DNA of 64,000 nt from Alphaproteobacteria bacterium (GTDB lineage: Bacteria > Pseudomonadota > Alphaproteobacteria > JACAEB01), in assembly GCA_024236075.1 (NCBI GenBank), contig JACKLE010000002.1, positions 1-64,000 of the forward strand. Direction: 5' to 3'. The notes under the pieces are model-generated. The model was given only the letters and a program-made list of their open reading frames with translations, had not been told where the DNA came from and ran no database searches. The position numbers were made by a program, and so were the translations under genes. Shown in pieces: positions 36,563-44,350 of the stretch (the first letter of the stretch is position 1; every line of letters begins with the position of its first letter).

Positions 36563-38595
36563 GACGTCATTCCTCCTGCAAGGGGCCTCTGAACGGAGCG
36601 GCCCGTCTGCTCGCGCGTGGCAAGCGCTTCCTCGGCCGCCGCCGCGATGCCCTCGGCGGTGATGCCGAAATGCTCGTAAAGCTTCATATAGGGCGCGCTG
36701 GCGCCGAACCCGCCCATGCCGACGAAGCGGTCTTGCGGCCGCAGGTAGCGCGACCAGCCGAAGCCGCTGGCGGCTTCTACGGCGACGCGCACCGACGCGT
36801 CGCCGAGGACCGCCTCCCGGGCTTTCGCGTCGAGCGCGTCGAAGCGCTCCTGGCACGGCATGGAGACGACGCGTGTGGGATGGCCGCGCCGCACAAGCGC
36901 CTCGCGGGCCGCCGCGGCGATCGTGACCTCGCTGCCGGTCGCGATGATCGTGACCTCGGCGGCTCCCTCCGCGGATAGAATTTCGTAGGCGCCTGCCGCG
37001 GAGCGGTTTTCGTCCGTGTGCGCAGTTCGCAGGATGGGGAGATCCTGGCGCGAGAGGGCGAGGAGGCTCGGGCCGTCCGCGCGCGAGAGCGCGAGCGCCC
37101 AGCATTCGGCGACCTCGACCGCGTCGGCCGGCCGGAAGACGTGAAGGTTGGGCATGGCGCGAAGGCTCGCGAGCTGCTCCACGGGCTGGTGCGTGGGCCC
37201 GTCCTCGCCGACGCCGATGGAGTCGTGCGTCATGACGTGAACGACACGAAGGCCCATCAGCGCGGCCAGCCGGATCGCCGGCCTGCAGTAGTCGCTGAAG
37301 ACGAGGAAGGTCCCGCTCGCGGGCAGGACGCCGCGATGGAGCGCCATGCCGTTCATCGCGGCGGCCATGGCGTGCTCGCGAATGCCGTAGTTGACGAAGC
37401 GTCCCTCGAGGCGATCCGCGTCGAGAACGGCCATGGCCTTGGCGCGCGTGTTGTTCGAGCCGGCGAGATCCGCCGAGCCCGAGACGAGCTCGGGCAGGAG
37501 CGCGTCGAGCCGGTCGAGGACGGCACCGGAGGCGCGGCGGGTGGCGAGAGGCTTGCCTTCCGCCGAGAAGGCCTTCTTGGCCGCAACGATCGCGGCGTCG
37601 ACCCGGGAGTCGAGCGCGCCGGAGACGCGGCGCTCGAATTCCCCGCGCGTGTCGGCGGCCAGAGCGGCCTTGCGCGCTTCCCAGGCCGCGCGCTGCGGCG
37701 CCCCGCGCCGGCCGGCTTCCCGCCAGGCCTCGAGAATTGTCCCTGGAATCTCGAACGGCGCGGAGGTCCATCCGAGCCGGTCCCGCGCGCCCGCGATCTC
37801 GTCGGCGCCGAGGGCCGCGCCATGGGTGGCCGAGGTGCCCTGCTTCGTCGGGGCGCCGTAGCCGATGACGGTGCGGCAGGCGATGAGGCTGGGCCGGTCG
37901 CTCGCCTGCGCCCGCGCGATCGCGGCGGCGACCGCCTCGCCGTCGTGTCCGTCGACGCGCTCGGCGGCCCAGCCATAGGCCTTGAAGCGGGCGATCTGGT
38001 CGGTGCGGTCCGACAGGCCCAGGGGCCCGTCGATCGTGATCCCGTTGTCGTCGAAAAGAACGACGAGGCGGTCGAGCTTGAGGTGCCCCGCAAGGCCCGC
38101 GGCCTCGTGGCTGATGCCTTCCATGAGGTCGCCGTCGCTCGCGATCACATAGGTCCTGTGATCGACGAGCCCGGCGCCGAAGACTGTCCTCAAATGGGCT
38201 TCCGCCATGGCCATGCCGACCGCATTGGCAAGTCCCTGGCCAAGCGGGCCCGTCGTCGTCTCGACGCCGGGCGTGTGGCCGTATTCCGGATGCCCGGGCG
38301 TGAGGCTGCCGAGCTGGCGGAAATTGCGGATCTCGTCGATCGTCATTCGCGGCGCGCCGGTCAGGTAGAGCAGCGCGTAGAGCAGCATCGAGCCGTGGCC
38401 GGCCGAGAGCACGAGGCGGTCGCGGTCGGGCCATTCGGGCGCGGCCGCGTCGAACTTCAGGAAGCGCGTGAGGAGCACGCTCGCGACGTCGGCCATGCCC
38501 ATGGGCATGCCGGGGTGGCCGCATTTCGCCGCCTCGACCGCATCCATGGCCAGAGCGCGGATGGCGTTCGCCATGTCCTTGAGCTGCGGCGGCAT
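36559..38595 (-). CDS. tkt: Transketolase
   Basis: 678 residues. The thiamine diphosphate fold is clear: SAGHGSMLLYALLYLTG, EYGHTPGVETTTGPLGQGLANAVGMAM, the metal-binding ASDGDLMEGISHEAAGLAGHLKLDRLVVLFDDNGITIDG (parts), and the transketolase motif region YGIREHAMAAAMNGMALH. It moves two-carbon units between pentose and hexose/triose phosphates. It is the first gene of the glycolytic run, with a probable promoter and a 9-bp direct repeat just upstream. Divergent from the DUF4164 gene. Confidence 0.96.
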   Translation of the reverse strand: MPPQLKDMANAIRALAMDAVEAAKCGHPGMPMGMADVASVLLTRFLKFDAAAPEWPDRDRLVLSAGHGSMLLYALLYLTGAPRMTIDEIRNFRQLGSLTPGHPEYGHTPGVETTTGPLGQGLANAVGMAMAEAHLRTVFGAGLVDHRTYVIASDGDLMEGISHEAAGLAGHLKLDRLVVLFDDNGITIDGPLGLSDRTDQIARFKAYGWAAERVDGHDGEAVAAAIARAQASDRPSLIACRTVIGYGAPTKQGTSATHGAALGADEIAGARDRLGWTSAPFEIPGTILEAWREAGRRGAPQRAAWEARKAALAADTRGEFERRVSGALDSRVDAAIVAAKKAFSAEGKPLATRRASGAVLDRLDALLPELVSGSADLAGSNNTRAKAMAVLDADRLEGRFVNYGIREHAMAAAMNGMALHRGVLPASGTFLVFSDYCRPAIRLAALMGLRVVHVMTHDSIGVGEDGPTHQPVEQLASLRAMPNLHVFRPADAVEVAECWALALSRADGPSLLALSRQDLPILRTAHTDENRSAAGAYEILSAEGAAEVTIIATGSEVTIAAAAREALVRRGHPTRVVSMPCQERFDALDAKAREAVLGDASVRVAVEAASGFGWSRYLRPQDRFVGMGGFGASAPYMKLYEHFGITAEGIAAAAEEALATREQTGRSVQRPLAGGMTS

Positions 38596-38615
38596 TTTGG
38601 CGGGAACCCTCGTCT

Positions 38616-38673
38616 TCTGACGCGTCGGTCTGACGCGCGTCGTGATTTACTTTGGCGCTGTTGCCGATTGCAA
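38616..38673 (-). promoter_or_regulatory. Probable tkt operon promoter with tandem 9-bp repeat
   Basis: On the minus strand, TTGCAA (38673-38668) and TAAATC (38649-38644) are separated by 18 bp and could be -35 and -10 boxes. Between these and the tkt start, TCTGACGCG (top strand) occurs twice, at 38616-38624 and 38629-38637, with four bases between. Tandem repeats placed over a transcription start suit a repressor of the tkt-gap-pgk-fba operon. The regulator is unknown. Confidence 0.4.
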
Positions 38674-38766
38674 ACCTTTTTGGGGCAGGATGGGCGCTTG
38701 CGTCGCGCCTCGGTTGACCGGCCGGCGTGCCCATGCCAGATCCCGCGGGACCCAAGGAATGCCAGC

Positions 38767-39036
38767 ATGAGCGGACTCGACGAGGCCATGGAGCGCTTCA
38801 GCCAGGCGCTCGACCGACTGGAGACGAGCCTTGCGCGCCGCGTCGCGGGCCAGCGCGCCGACTCCGATCTCGAGCGCGAGCTCAAGGCCCTCAGGGAGGA
38901 TCGCGCCCGCCTGCAGAGGGAGCTCGACGCCGCCCGCAGCGAATATGGCCGCCTCGAGAAAGTCACGGACGAAGTCTCCGAAAGGCTCGACGGAACAATA
39001 GGCGAGCTCAGATCTGTCCTCGGCGAGAAGGCGTGA
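38767..39036 (+). CDS. DUF4164 coiled-coil protein preceding zapA
   Basis: 89 residues, nearly all one helical coiled coil (SQALDRLETSLARRVAGQRA, ELKALREDRARLQRELDAAR), matching DUF4164. The gene is fixed 4 bp before zapA in Rhizobiales, which hints at a role with ZapA in division. No membrane segment. ATG 38767 follows CAAGGAATGCCAGC. Function has not been shown. Confidence 0.85.
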   Translation: MSGLDEAMERFSQALDRLETSLARRVAGQRADSDLERELKALREDRARLQRELDAARSEYGRLEKVTDEVSERLDGTIGELRSVLGEKA

Positions 39037-39040
39037 CGCG

Positions 39041-39400
39041 ATGTCCCAGGTCTCGGTGAGCGTCAACGGCCGCTCCTACATCGTCGCCTGCGACGAGGGG
39101 GAGGAGGAGCATCTCAGGGAGCTCTCGCGCTACATCGACAAGCACGTATCCTCGCTCGCCGACAGCATCGGGCAGGTCGGCGATTCCCGCCTTCTCCTCA
39201 TGGCGGGGCTGCTGGTCTGCGACGAGCTTTCGGACGCGCTGACGCGCCTCGACGAGCTCGAGCAGGAGATCCAGAGCCTCAAGGATGTCCGCTCCACGAT
39301 CATCGAGAAGGCCAAGACCTCCGAATCCCAGGTCGCCGAGGTGCTCGAGAGCGCCGCGCGCCGCGTCGAAGACATTGCGGCGCGGCTCGAGGACGCCTAA
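39041..39400 (+). CDS. zapA: Cell division protein ZapA
   Basis: 119 residues. The N-terminal head matches ZapA: VSVSVNGRSYIVACDEGEEEHLRELSRYIDKHVSSLAD (parts), then DSRLLLMAGLLVCDELSDAL. The rest is a coiled coil that forms the dimer and tetramer. ZapA bundles FtsZ filaments at mid-cell. It lies 4 bp after the DUF4164 gene, and the 6S RNA gene begins about 10 bp after its stop, the same arrangement as the zapA-ssrS-ygfA cluster of many proteobacteria. Confidence 0.93.
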   Translation: MSQVSVSVNGRSYIVACDEGEEEHLRELSRYIDKHVSSLADSIGQVGDSRLLLMAGLLVCDELSDALTRLDELEQEIQSLKDVRSTIIEKAKTSESQVAEVLESAARRVEDIAARLEDA

Positions 39401-39410
39401 CTCTAGGAGC

Positions 39411-39572
39411 GCGGTGCTGCCTGGTGCGTCAGGAGCTCGATTCCCAGGGGCCTTATCGAACGTCCAGGGAGCTGTCCCTGACCGGGGCCCTGGCCCCGGA
39501 CACACGGCGCCCACCTGCTATGAGCAGGTCCCAGTGGATTCACCCTCCAACGGCCGAGGCGGGCCGCACCCT
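39411..39572 (+). ncRNA. ssrS: 6S RNA
   Basis: Between zapA and the 5-formyltetrahydrofolate cyclo-ligase gene, the 196-bp gap carries the alphaproteobacterial 6S RNA pattern: a closing stem with GGTGC (39413-39417) and GCACC (39566-39570), a conserved TTCCCAGGGGCCTTAT then CCAGGGAGCTGTCCCTGACC, a small hairpin ACCTGCTATGAGCAGGT, and the end CCAACGGCCGAGGCGG. 6S RNA mimics an open promoter and holds sigma-70 RNA polymerase in stationary phase. The location is the conserved one. The exact ends are estimates. Confidence 0.88.
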
Positions 39573-39596
39573 CGCTTCCCTTCCGGGAGCGCCGCG

Positions 39597-40208
39597 ATGA
39601 GCCCGGCGAAGGCGACGCTGCGCCGCGAGGCGCGGGCCCGCCGCGCCGCCCTCGCCGCGTCCCACCCGCGGGCGGGCGAGGCGCTCGCCGCCCTCGCGCC
39701 GGGCCTTCTCGCGCTGCTGACGGCGCGCGGCCTGCCGCCCGACATCGCCGGCTATGTCCCGATCCGGGACGAGATCGACGTCCTGCCGCTCCTCGCCGCG
39801 CTCGCCGCCGGGCGCGCGCGCCTCTCGCTTCCCGCGACGGAGGGGCGGGACGCGCCGCTCCTCTTCCGCCGCTGGAGCCCGGGCGGGGCGCTTCTCCCCG
39901 GGCCGCACGGCACGCGCGAGCCCGCGCCGGAAGCGCCAAGGGCCGCGCCGTGCCTCCTCCTCGTGCCCTGCCTCGCCTTCGACGCCGCCGGCACGCGGCT
40001 CGGCTATGGCGGCGGACTTTACGACCGCACGCTCGCCGCCCTCGCGGGGCGGGATGTCCTCGCGCTCGGCTGCGCCTTTTCGGGACAAGAGGTCGCGCGC
40101 CTGCCGCGGGAGGCGCATGATCGCCCGCTCGACGGTATGCTGACGGAATCGGGCTTCCGGGCGGGCGCCGCGACGGGCCTCGCCCCCTATTTCGGAAAGG
40201 ACCTCTGA
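39597..40208 (+). CDS. 5-formyltetrahydrofolate cyclo-ligase
   Basis: 203 residues from ATG 39597. It begins with KATLRREARARRAAL, the usual basic helix, and carries the C-terminal signature LVPCLAFDAAGTRLGYGGGLYDRTLA, in which GYGGGxYD binds the substrate phosphate. It turns 5-formyl-THF to 5,10-methenyl-THF using ATP. The gene (fthC/ygfA) is linked to the 6S RNA gene immediately upstream, probably read from the same transcript. ymdB follows after 4 bp. Confidence 0.92.
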   Translation: MSPAKATLRREARARRAALAASHPRAGEALAALAPGLLALLTARGLPPDIAGYVPIRDEIDVLPLLAALAAGRARLSLPATEGRDAPLLFRRWSPGGALLPGPHGTREPAPEAPRAAPCLLLVPCLAFDAAGTRLGYGGGLYDRTLAALAGRDVLALGCAFSGQEVARLPREAHDRPLDGMLTESGFRAGAATGLAPYFGKDL

Positions 40209-40212
40209 CCTC

Positions 40213-41040
40213 GTGCGCGTCGTGTTTCTGGGAGACATCGTCGGCCGGGCGGGCCGCGCCGCCATGGCCGAGCATCTGCCGCGGCTCAAGGACCGCCTGA
40301 AGCCCGACGCGATCGTCGTCAACGGCGAGAACGCGGCCGGCGGCTTCGGCATCACCGAGCGCATCGCGGGCGAGCTCTTCGACCTCGGCGTCGACGCCAT
40401 CACCACGGGCAACCACGCCTTCGACCAGCGCGAATCCCTTTCGACCTTCGCCTCGGAGCCGCGCCTCCTGCGGCCGCTGAACTATCCCCTGGGCACGCCG
40501 GGGCGGGGCGAGGGGCTATTCCTCCTGCGCCGGGGCCCGGCGGAGGGCGCGCGCCTGCTCGTCGTCAACGTGATGGGCCGCGTCTTCATGGAGCCGCTCG
40601 ACGATCCCTTCGCCGCCGTCGAGGCCGCGCTCGGCGCCTGCCCGCTCAAGGCCGAGGCCGACTTCGTCCTCGTCGACGTCCATGCCGAGGCGACCTCGGA
40701 GAAGATGGCGATGGGCCATTTCTGCGACGGGCGGGCGAGCCTCGTCGTGGGCACGCACAGCCACGTGCCGACGGCGGACGCGCAGATTCTTCCCCAGGGC
40801 ACGGCCTATCAGACCGATGCCGGCGCCTGCGCCGACTACGACTCGGTGATCGGCATGGAGAAGGACGAGCCGCTGAACCGCTTTACCCGGAAAATCCCCG
40901 GCGGGCGCTTTCAGCCGGCGGAGGGTCCGGCGACCTTATGCGGCATCTTCGTCGAGAGCGACGAGGCCACCGGCCTTGCCCTGCGCGCCGCCCCGATCCG
41001 CCTCGGCGGCCGTCTCATCGAGGCGCTCCCCGAGCCCTGA
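40213..41040 (+). CDS. TIGR00282/YmdB-type metallophosphoesterase
   Basis: 275 residues from GTG 40213. The dinuclear metal site of this family is visible: RVVFLGDIVGRAGR (Asp8), IVVNGENAAGGFGITE (Asn/Glu), TTGNHAFDQRE, VDVHAEATSEKMAM and VVGTHSHVPTADAQILPQGTAY. In Bacillus the YmdB relative acts on cyclic AMP-type nucleotides and affects biofilm and RNA decay; the role in alphaproteobacteria is unknown. It lies directly after the cyclo-ligase gene, and marks the last conserved gene before the accessory segment. Confidence 0.9.
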   Translation: MRVVFLGDIVGRAGRAAMAEHLPRLKDRLKPDAIVVNGENAAGGFGITERIAGELFDLGVDAITTGNHAFDQRESLSTFASEPRLLRPLNYPLGTPGRGEGLFLLRRGPAEGARLLVVNVMGRVFMEPLDDPFAAVEAALGACPLKAEADFVLVDVHAEATSEKMAMGHFCDGRASLVVGTHSHVPTADAQILPQGTAYQTDAGACADYDSVIGMEKDEPLNRFTRKIPGGRFQPAEGPATLCGIFVESDEATGLALRAAPIRLGGRLIEALPEP

Positions 41041-41364
41041 ACGGCCCACGAACGCCCACAAAAGCCCGGGTCATGATCGCCGATGCTCGCGCAAATCCGG
41101 CGCATGATCGCGATCCCCCGCGCGCGCCCCGCCGGAGGCCGGGCGGGCGCCCCCGCAAGGCGTCCATCGGCGGGGATAGAGCGCGCGGCGCGGGGTCCTT
41201 CTCCCTCGGGAGAAGGACAGGATGAGGGGCCCGAACTTTCCGGGGCAGGTGGACGTTTCCTCCGGCTCCGGCGGGCCACGTCTTTGAATCGCCCGACGAT
41301 CCAGATTCCGTCGCGGTCGCGCCGGATCGGCGAAGGGCCGGTACCCGGTTTTTCGCCCGGCGCT
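41041..41364. repeat. Intergenic stretch with palindromic repeat, no gene
   Basis: 324 bases between ymdB and the hipA end (convergent). A hairpin repeat lies at 41196-41217 (TCCTTCTCCC, a 2-base loop, GGGAGAAGGA) and is followed by CAGGATGAGGGG, the same layout as the repeat between ruvC and ruvA. The hairpin could also terminate transcription from either side, but no T-run follows. No credible reading frame or other signal is seen. Confidence 0.55.
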
Positions 41365-42594
41365 CTAGGATCGCCTCGGCACCGAAATGGCCGTGCCGTA
41401 CACCGCGATATCCGCTGCGCTCATCTTCATTTGCCGGGCCAGATCGCGCCATCCGGCGAGGGCCTGCGAAACCTCGCCGACAATCGCCGCCGCCTCGCCG
41501 TCCTTCAGCGCGAAGAAGCGGGCCGCGCGACGCGCGAGGTCGAGGTCGGCTTCGGGGCCTTCCTCCGAGATCCACGTCGTCAGCTCACGTGGCTTTTCGT
41601 GGGCCGGGACCGGATTGAGGTCGTAGGCCGGCGAGAGCCTCCAGCCGCCTTCCCCGTCATGGAGGAAGCCGTGATTGCGCATGTGGTCGTCGAGATTGCC
41701 GATCTGCACGTTGACGACGATCCGCCGCCACAGCTCGTGCAGATCCTCGATCGGCCGGCTGGAATGCATGCGGACGGCTTCCGCTATGTCCGTATACGCA
41801 GCATCATCGCCGTCGTTGAGCCCGAGAAGGCTCATCGCGGAGAGGAAGTGCACGCGCCGGCCGTCCTGCCGGTCGAAGCGCCGGACGAGCGCGACGGGAC
41901 GGCCGGCGACGTCCAGGAGGCGGGCCCGCGCCGCGTTCACGCCGGCCCTGCGGGCGAGCTCGAGCGCCAGCACCTCGCCATGGGGAATGCTGCGCTCGTC
42001 GTCGGGCTTGGGGAACTTGGCGATGGCGAGCGTTCCGTCCACGTCCTCGACCGCCGATTTGGGGCGTGCGCCGCCGAGGGGCGAGCCCTCGTTGAGGAGA
42101 AGACGCAGGTCCTCCGCGGTCTCGCTTTCTTCCAGCACGGCGTCCGCGGCATTGAGCAGGGCCGGTAGCCGGACGAGCGGGGGAACGCGGTGGCGGCCGA
42201 CATCGTGGTCGAACGTCTGCTCGCCCTCGCGCCGGTAACGCAGGGCGCCGATCCGCGTGCGGTCGGCGATCGCCAGGAGATAGTCGATCTCGGAGAGGCT
42301 GCGCACCGTTCCCGCCTTGCGGAAGGCGCGCGTGACGAGCTGGCGGCCCCAGCGGTCCGGCGCGGTGTCGCGCAGGGCGCCCGGCAAGGCGGATTTGTCC
42401 GAGGACGTATGGATCGGCCCGGCGCCGAGCGGCAGATTGGCCGGGTCGATGGCGAAGCCTCGCGGGTCCTTGCGCCAGTCGTCGGCATAGTCGAACGCCG
42501 AGCTTCGGCCGCCGCGCCTCGCGAGGAAGCGGCAATGCCCAACGAGACGGGTCTCGCCGCCGATCTCGATATGGACCTCGATCGCGTCGGTCAT
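41365..42594 (-). CDS. HipA-type serine/threonine kinase toxin
   Basis: 409 residues, similar in length to E. coli HipA. The kinase fold is complete: the GGxRPK loop LGGARPKSAV (174-179), ATP lysine IAKF (Lys193), and the catalytic segment VNVQIGNLDDHMRNHGF with Asp302 and Asn307 in the spacing of HipA Asp309/Asn314. The Mg-binding SPAYDLNPV (Asp325) follows. It should phosphorylate a target such as glutamyl-tRNA synthetase and cause persistence. The ATG overlaps the hipB stop by 4 bp. Whether the N-terminal subdomain is complete is less sure: it starts LEVH-like at residue 6. Confidence 0.9.
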   Translation of the reverse strand: MTDAIEVHIEIGGETRLVGHCRFLARRGGRSSAFDYADDWRKDPRGFAIDPANLPLGAGPIHTSSDKSALPGALRDTAPDRWGRQLVTRAFRKAGTVRSLSEIDYLLAIADRTRIGALRYRREGEQTFDHDVGRHRVPPLVRLPALLNAADAVLEESETAEDLRLLLNEGSPLGGARPKSAVEDVDGTLAIAKFPKPDDERSIPHGEVLALELARRAGVNAARARLLDVAGRPVALVRRFDRQDGRRVHFLSAMSLLGLNDGDDAAYTDIAEAVRMHSSRPIEDLHELWRRIVVNVQIGNLDDHMRNHGFLHDGEGGWRLSPAYDLNPVPAHEKPRELTTWISEEGPEADLDLARRAARFFALKDGEAAAIVGEVSQALAGWRDLARQMKMSAADIAVYGTAISVPRRS

Positions 42595-42929
42595 GCGGGC
42601 ACGCTCTTCCGGCGCCGAGGCGAGACGATGCGCTTGGGGAGGCGGTCCTCGTCGATGTCGAGGCCAAGGGCATCCTCGGTCCGGTCGGCGGCCTGACCCA
42701 GGCCGTCGGCGAGGCCCAGAATGGCCAGCACCGTCGCGTAGATGCCGATGGAGACCGTCGGATCGCCCCGTTCCACCTTGTGGAGCGTGTTGCGGCTGAC
42801 GAAGGCGCGCTCCGCCATGGAGACCGTGGAGATGCGCCGCTTGCGCCGCGCGACGGCGATGTCGGCGCCGAGCTTGAGAAGCGCCCGCCGGGCCGGCCTG
42901 GGCAACGTGTCGGTCGCGGAGGACTTCAT
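42591..42929 (-). CDS. HipB-type antitoxin (XRE helix-turn-helix)
   Basis: 112 residues from ATG 42929; a TTG at 42935 is also open but lacks support. The HTH is LGADIAVARRKRRISTVSMAERAFVSRNTLHKVERG (parts), in which SRNTLHKVE is the recognition helix of XRE proteins. The C-terminal tail is charged (LPKRIVSPRRRKSVPA). It should bind its own promoter and HipA, forming a repressor complex. The large palindrome at 42937-42983 lies just upstream of the start codon and is its probable operator. Confidence 0.88.
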   Translation of the reverse strand: MKSSATDTLPRPARRALLKLGADIAVARRKRRISTVSMAERAFVSRNTLHKVERGDPTVSIGIYATVLAILGLADGLGQAADRTEDALGLDIDEDRLPKRIVSPRRRKSVPA

Positions 42930-42936
42930 GCGCAAC

Positions 42937-42983
42937 GTCCTATAGAATGAGCGTTAACGATCCATATGCTCAGTATATAGGAC
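42937..42983. promoter_or_regulatory. 47-bp palindromic operator of hipBA
   Basis: GTCCTATA (42937-42944) and TATAGGAC (42976-42983) are exact inverse copies. Inside them TGAGC (42948-42952) and GCTCA (42968-42972) are inverse copies about the same centre, position 42960. Fourteen of sixteen arm positions match overall. It starts 7 bp upstream of the hipB start and probably overlaps the promoter. HipB-type repressors bind inverted repeats in this position. Binding by this HipB is inferred. Confidence 0.6.
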
Positions 42984-43102
42984 AAATATGGCTCGGCCGG
43001 AAGGGCGGTCCATGCCTCCCGCCAACGTCGATTCCGTGCGGTTCCGATGGGCATCGTGTCCCGGGGATTGGCCGGATCGGTATCGCCCGTTACGGCCCCG
43101 CC

Positions 43103-43222
43103 TCAATCGAGGCGTATCGGCCCTGCCGGTGCCGGCGAGAAGCCGCATCGCGCGTAGAAGGGCCCGACCTCCGGAAAGAAGTCGACATGGAGCCATTCGC
43201 AGCCCGCCTCGCGCGCCGACGG
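43103..43222 (-). pseudogene. GNAT acetyltransferase, C-terminal remnant
   Basis: Thirty-nine codons then TGA. The reading is PSAREAGCEWLHVDFFPEVG, then PFYARCGFSPAPAGPIRLD. The E-W-L-H-V-D-F, P-F-Y-x-x-C-G-F and A-G-x-I-x-L elements are the last strand and helix of GNAT N-acetyltransferases. Nothing upstream on this strand encodes the acetyl-CoA-binding part, so only the end of the gene survives. The fragment ends abruptly at the palindromic repeat that begins one base on, at 43224. Not a functional gene. Confidence 0.7.
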
Positions 43223-43223
43223 A

Positions 43224-43268
43224 CATCCCGCGGCTCGACCGCGGGACCCACAATCCCGGTGCTGATGG
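43224..43268. repeat. Dispersed palindromic repeat next to GNAT remnant
   Basis: The core is CATCCCGCGG, CTCGA, CCGCGGGACCCA (43224-43250), followed by a tail with ATCCCGG that matches the start of the repeat at 53331. The arms CCCGCGG and CCGCGGG pair around CTCGA. Copies are at 53331-53411 and, decayed, at 17646-17712. The remaining 381-bp gap (42930-43310) holds only this, the GNAT remnant and the hipBA operator. Confidence 0.65.
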
Positions 43269-43310
43269 TTATCGGTTCTGCGGCCGAAACGACGGTCGTC
43301 GGACAGAGCC

Positions 43311-44042
43311 TCAATAGTCCCTGACGCACTGCCAGACGATTTGCGACGTGCAGACCACTCTCTTCTCGCCGACGACCGTGATTTCGCCGTCGCTGGCGTC
43401 GCTGTCCGGGCTCGGCTTGGTCACCACCACCGTCCGGCAGCTCTGGGTCGTCCTGGGCTTCCAGGAGGAACCCTCCGGGCACAGACCGGGATCGTCCTCC
43501 GGCGGCAGCTTGAACGCGCAGACCCCTTCGACGCGCGTCGAGCAGACGACCTCGGTCACGCACACATCCGGCGGGATCGCTTCTCCCGTCTGGGATTCCG
43601 CGCAGTCCTTGATGAGCTTCTGCACGTTTGAAAGCGATCCTGCGGTCCCCGAAACTTCGGGACATTTTATTAGCTCGATCTCCTGCCACTTGCGGACGAG
43701 CTTGTCCTTCTCGCACGTCTTCCCACTACCCCTGCCGAGCCAGGACCAGAGGTCGTTGAGATAGGCGATCCATTCCCAGTCCTCGCCGAGCGCCTCGCGC
43801 GCCTTGATCGGGTCGCCGGGCGGAAGGGTCCATTGCCCGCGCACGGCCTCTGCCTTGCCCGTTGCGCGCTCCTTGCGTCGCTCCTCCAGGTATTCGCGTA
43901 GGCCCTTCGGGACCGGCCGCTTCTCGATCTCGACCTGCGGGGCTGGCTTGGGCTTGTCGTCCGCGTCCTTCGCGGCCAGAACGCTCGTCGTGCCGAAGGC
44001 GAGCGTCGCCAGCACGCCGGCCGTGATCAACGCAGAGCGCAT
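43311..44042 (-). CDS. Secreted Cys-rich protein of unknown function
   Basis: 243 residues from ATG 44042, with AGGGGG seven bases before; longer frames lack support. The signal peptide is MRSALITAGVLATLAFGTTSVLAA. The next 50 residues are charged and helical (EIEKRPVPKGLREYLEERRKERATG). The C-terminal 110 residues hold about nine cysteines in small groups (GKTCEKDKL, LIKCPEV, KDCAESQ, PDVCVTEVVCSTRVEGVCAFKLP, PGLCPEG, TQSCRTVV, VVCTSQIVWQC; parts quoted), suggesting a disulfide-bonded periplasmic domain. No family is recognised. It stands alone within the accessory segment. Confidence 0.7.
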   Translation of the reverse strand: MRSALITAGVLATLAFGTTSVLAAKDADDKPKPAPQVEIEKRPVPKGLREYLEERRKERATGKAEAVRGQWTLPPGDPIKAREALGEDWEWIAYLNDLWSWLGRGSGKTCEKDKLVRKWQEIELIKCPEVSGTAGSLSNVQKLIKDCAESQTGEAIPPDVCVTEVVCSTRVEGVCAFKLPPEDDPGLCPEGSSWKPRTTQSCRTVVVTKPSPDSDASDGEITVVGEKRVVCTSQIVWQCVRDY

Positions 44043-44350
44043 TGTCCATCCCCCTAATTGCAGCCGACAGAGCACGCTCGTTTCATCCCAAGACGAATTC
44101 GTCTCAGGCACATATCTATATAGCTCACGGACAGAAATGGCCGCGCCGAATCTCACCAACTATTCGGGTGACCCCCAAATGGACCCCGACAAATATCCTA
44201 TCGATCTTCTTTGATGCCGCAAGCACAATCTTCGCCGACCGCGTGCGCCCGGTCGTCATCGAGCACGACATTTTTTTCAGGCCGTCTCCGCGGTCGAGGC
44301 GCCCCGATCACGGGGACGCCGACCGAGGGCCGCTGAGGTGACGCGAACCC
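44043..44350. other. Promoter region with 14-bp palindrome, otherwise empty
   Basis: AGACGAATTCGTCT (44091-44104) is a perfect palindrome 49 bp upstream of the Cys-rich protein gene, next to AT-rich CATATCTATATAGCTC (44110-44125), which reads as a possible -10 region on the minus strand. The remaining 200 bp to the toxin remnant contain no credible frame. A run of seven T at 44269-44275 follows a weak hairpin; it is not convincing as a terminator. Confidence 0.4.

Noticed and set aside
42988..43317. 109-codon plus-strand frame across the GNAT remnant
   Set aside because: The frame includes RLDRGTHNPG, the usual translation of the palindromic repeat, and has no ribosome site; the minus-strand GNAT reading explains the DNA better.
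44269..44275. Run of seven T as a rho-independent terminator
   Set aside because: The nearest dyad (GACCG...CGGTC) is separated from the T-run by about 15 bases and is weak.
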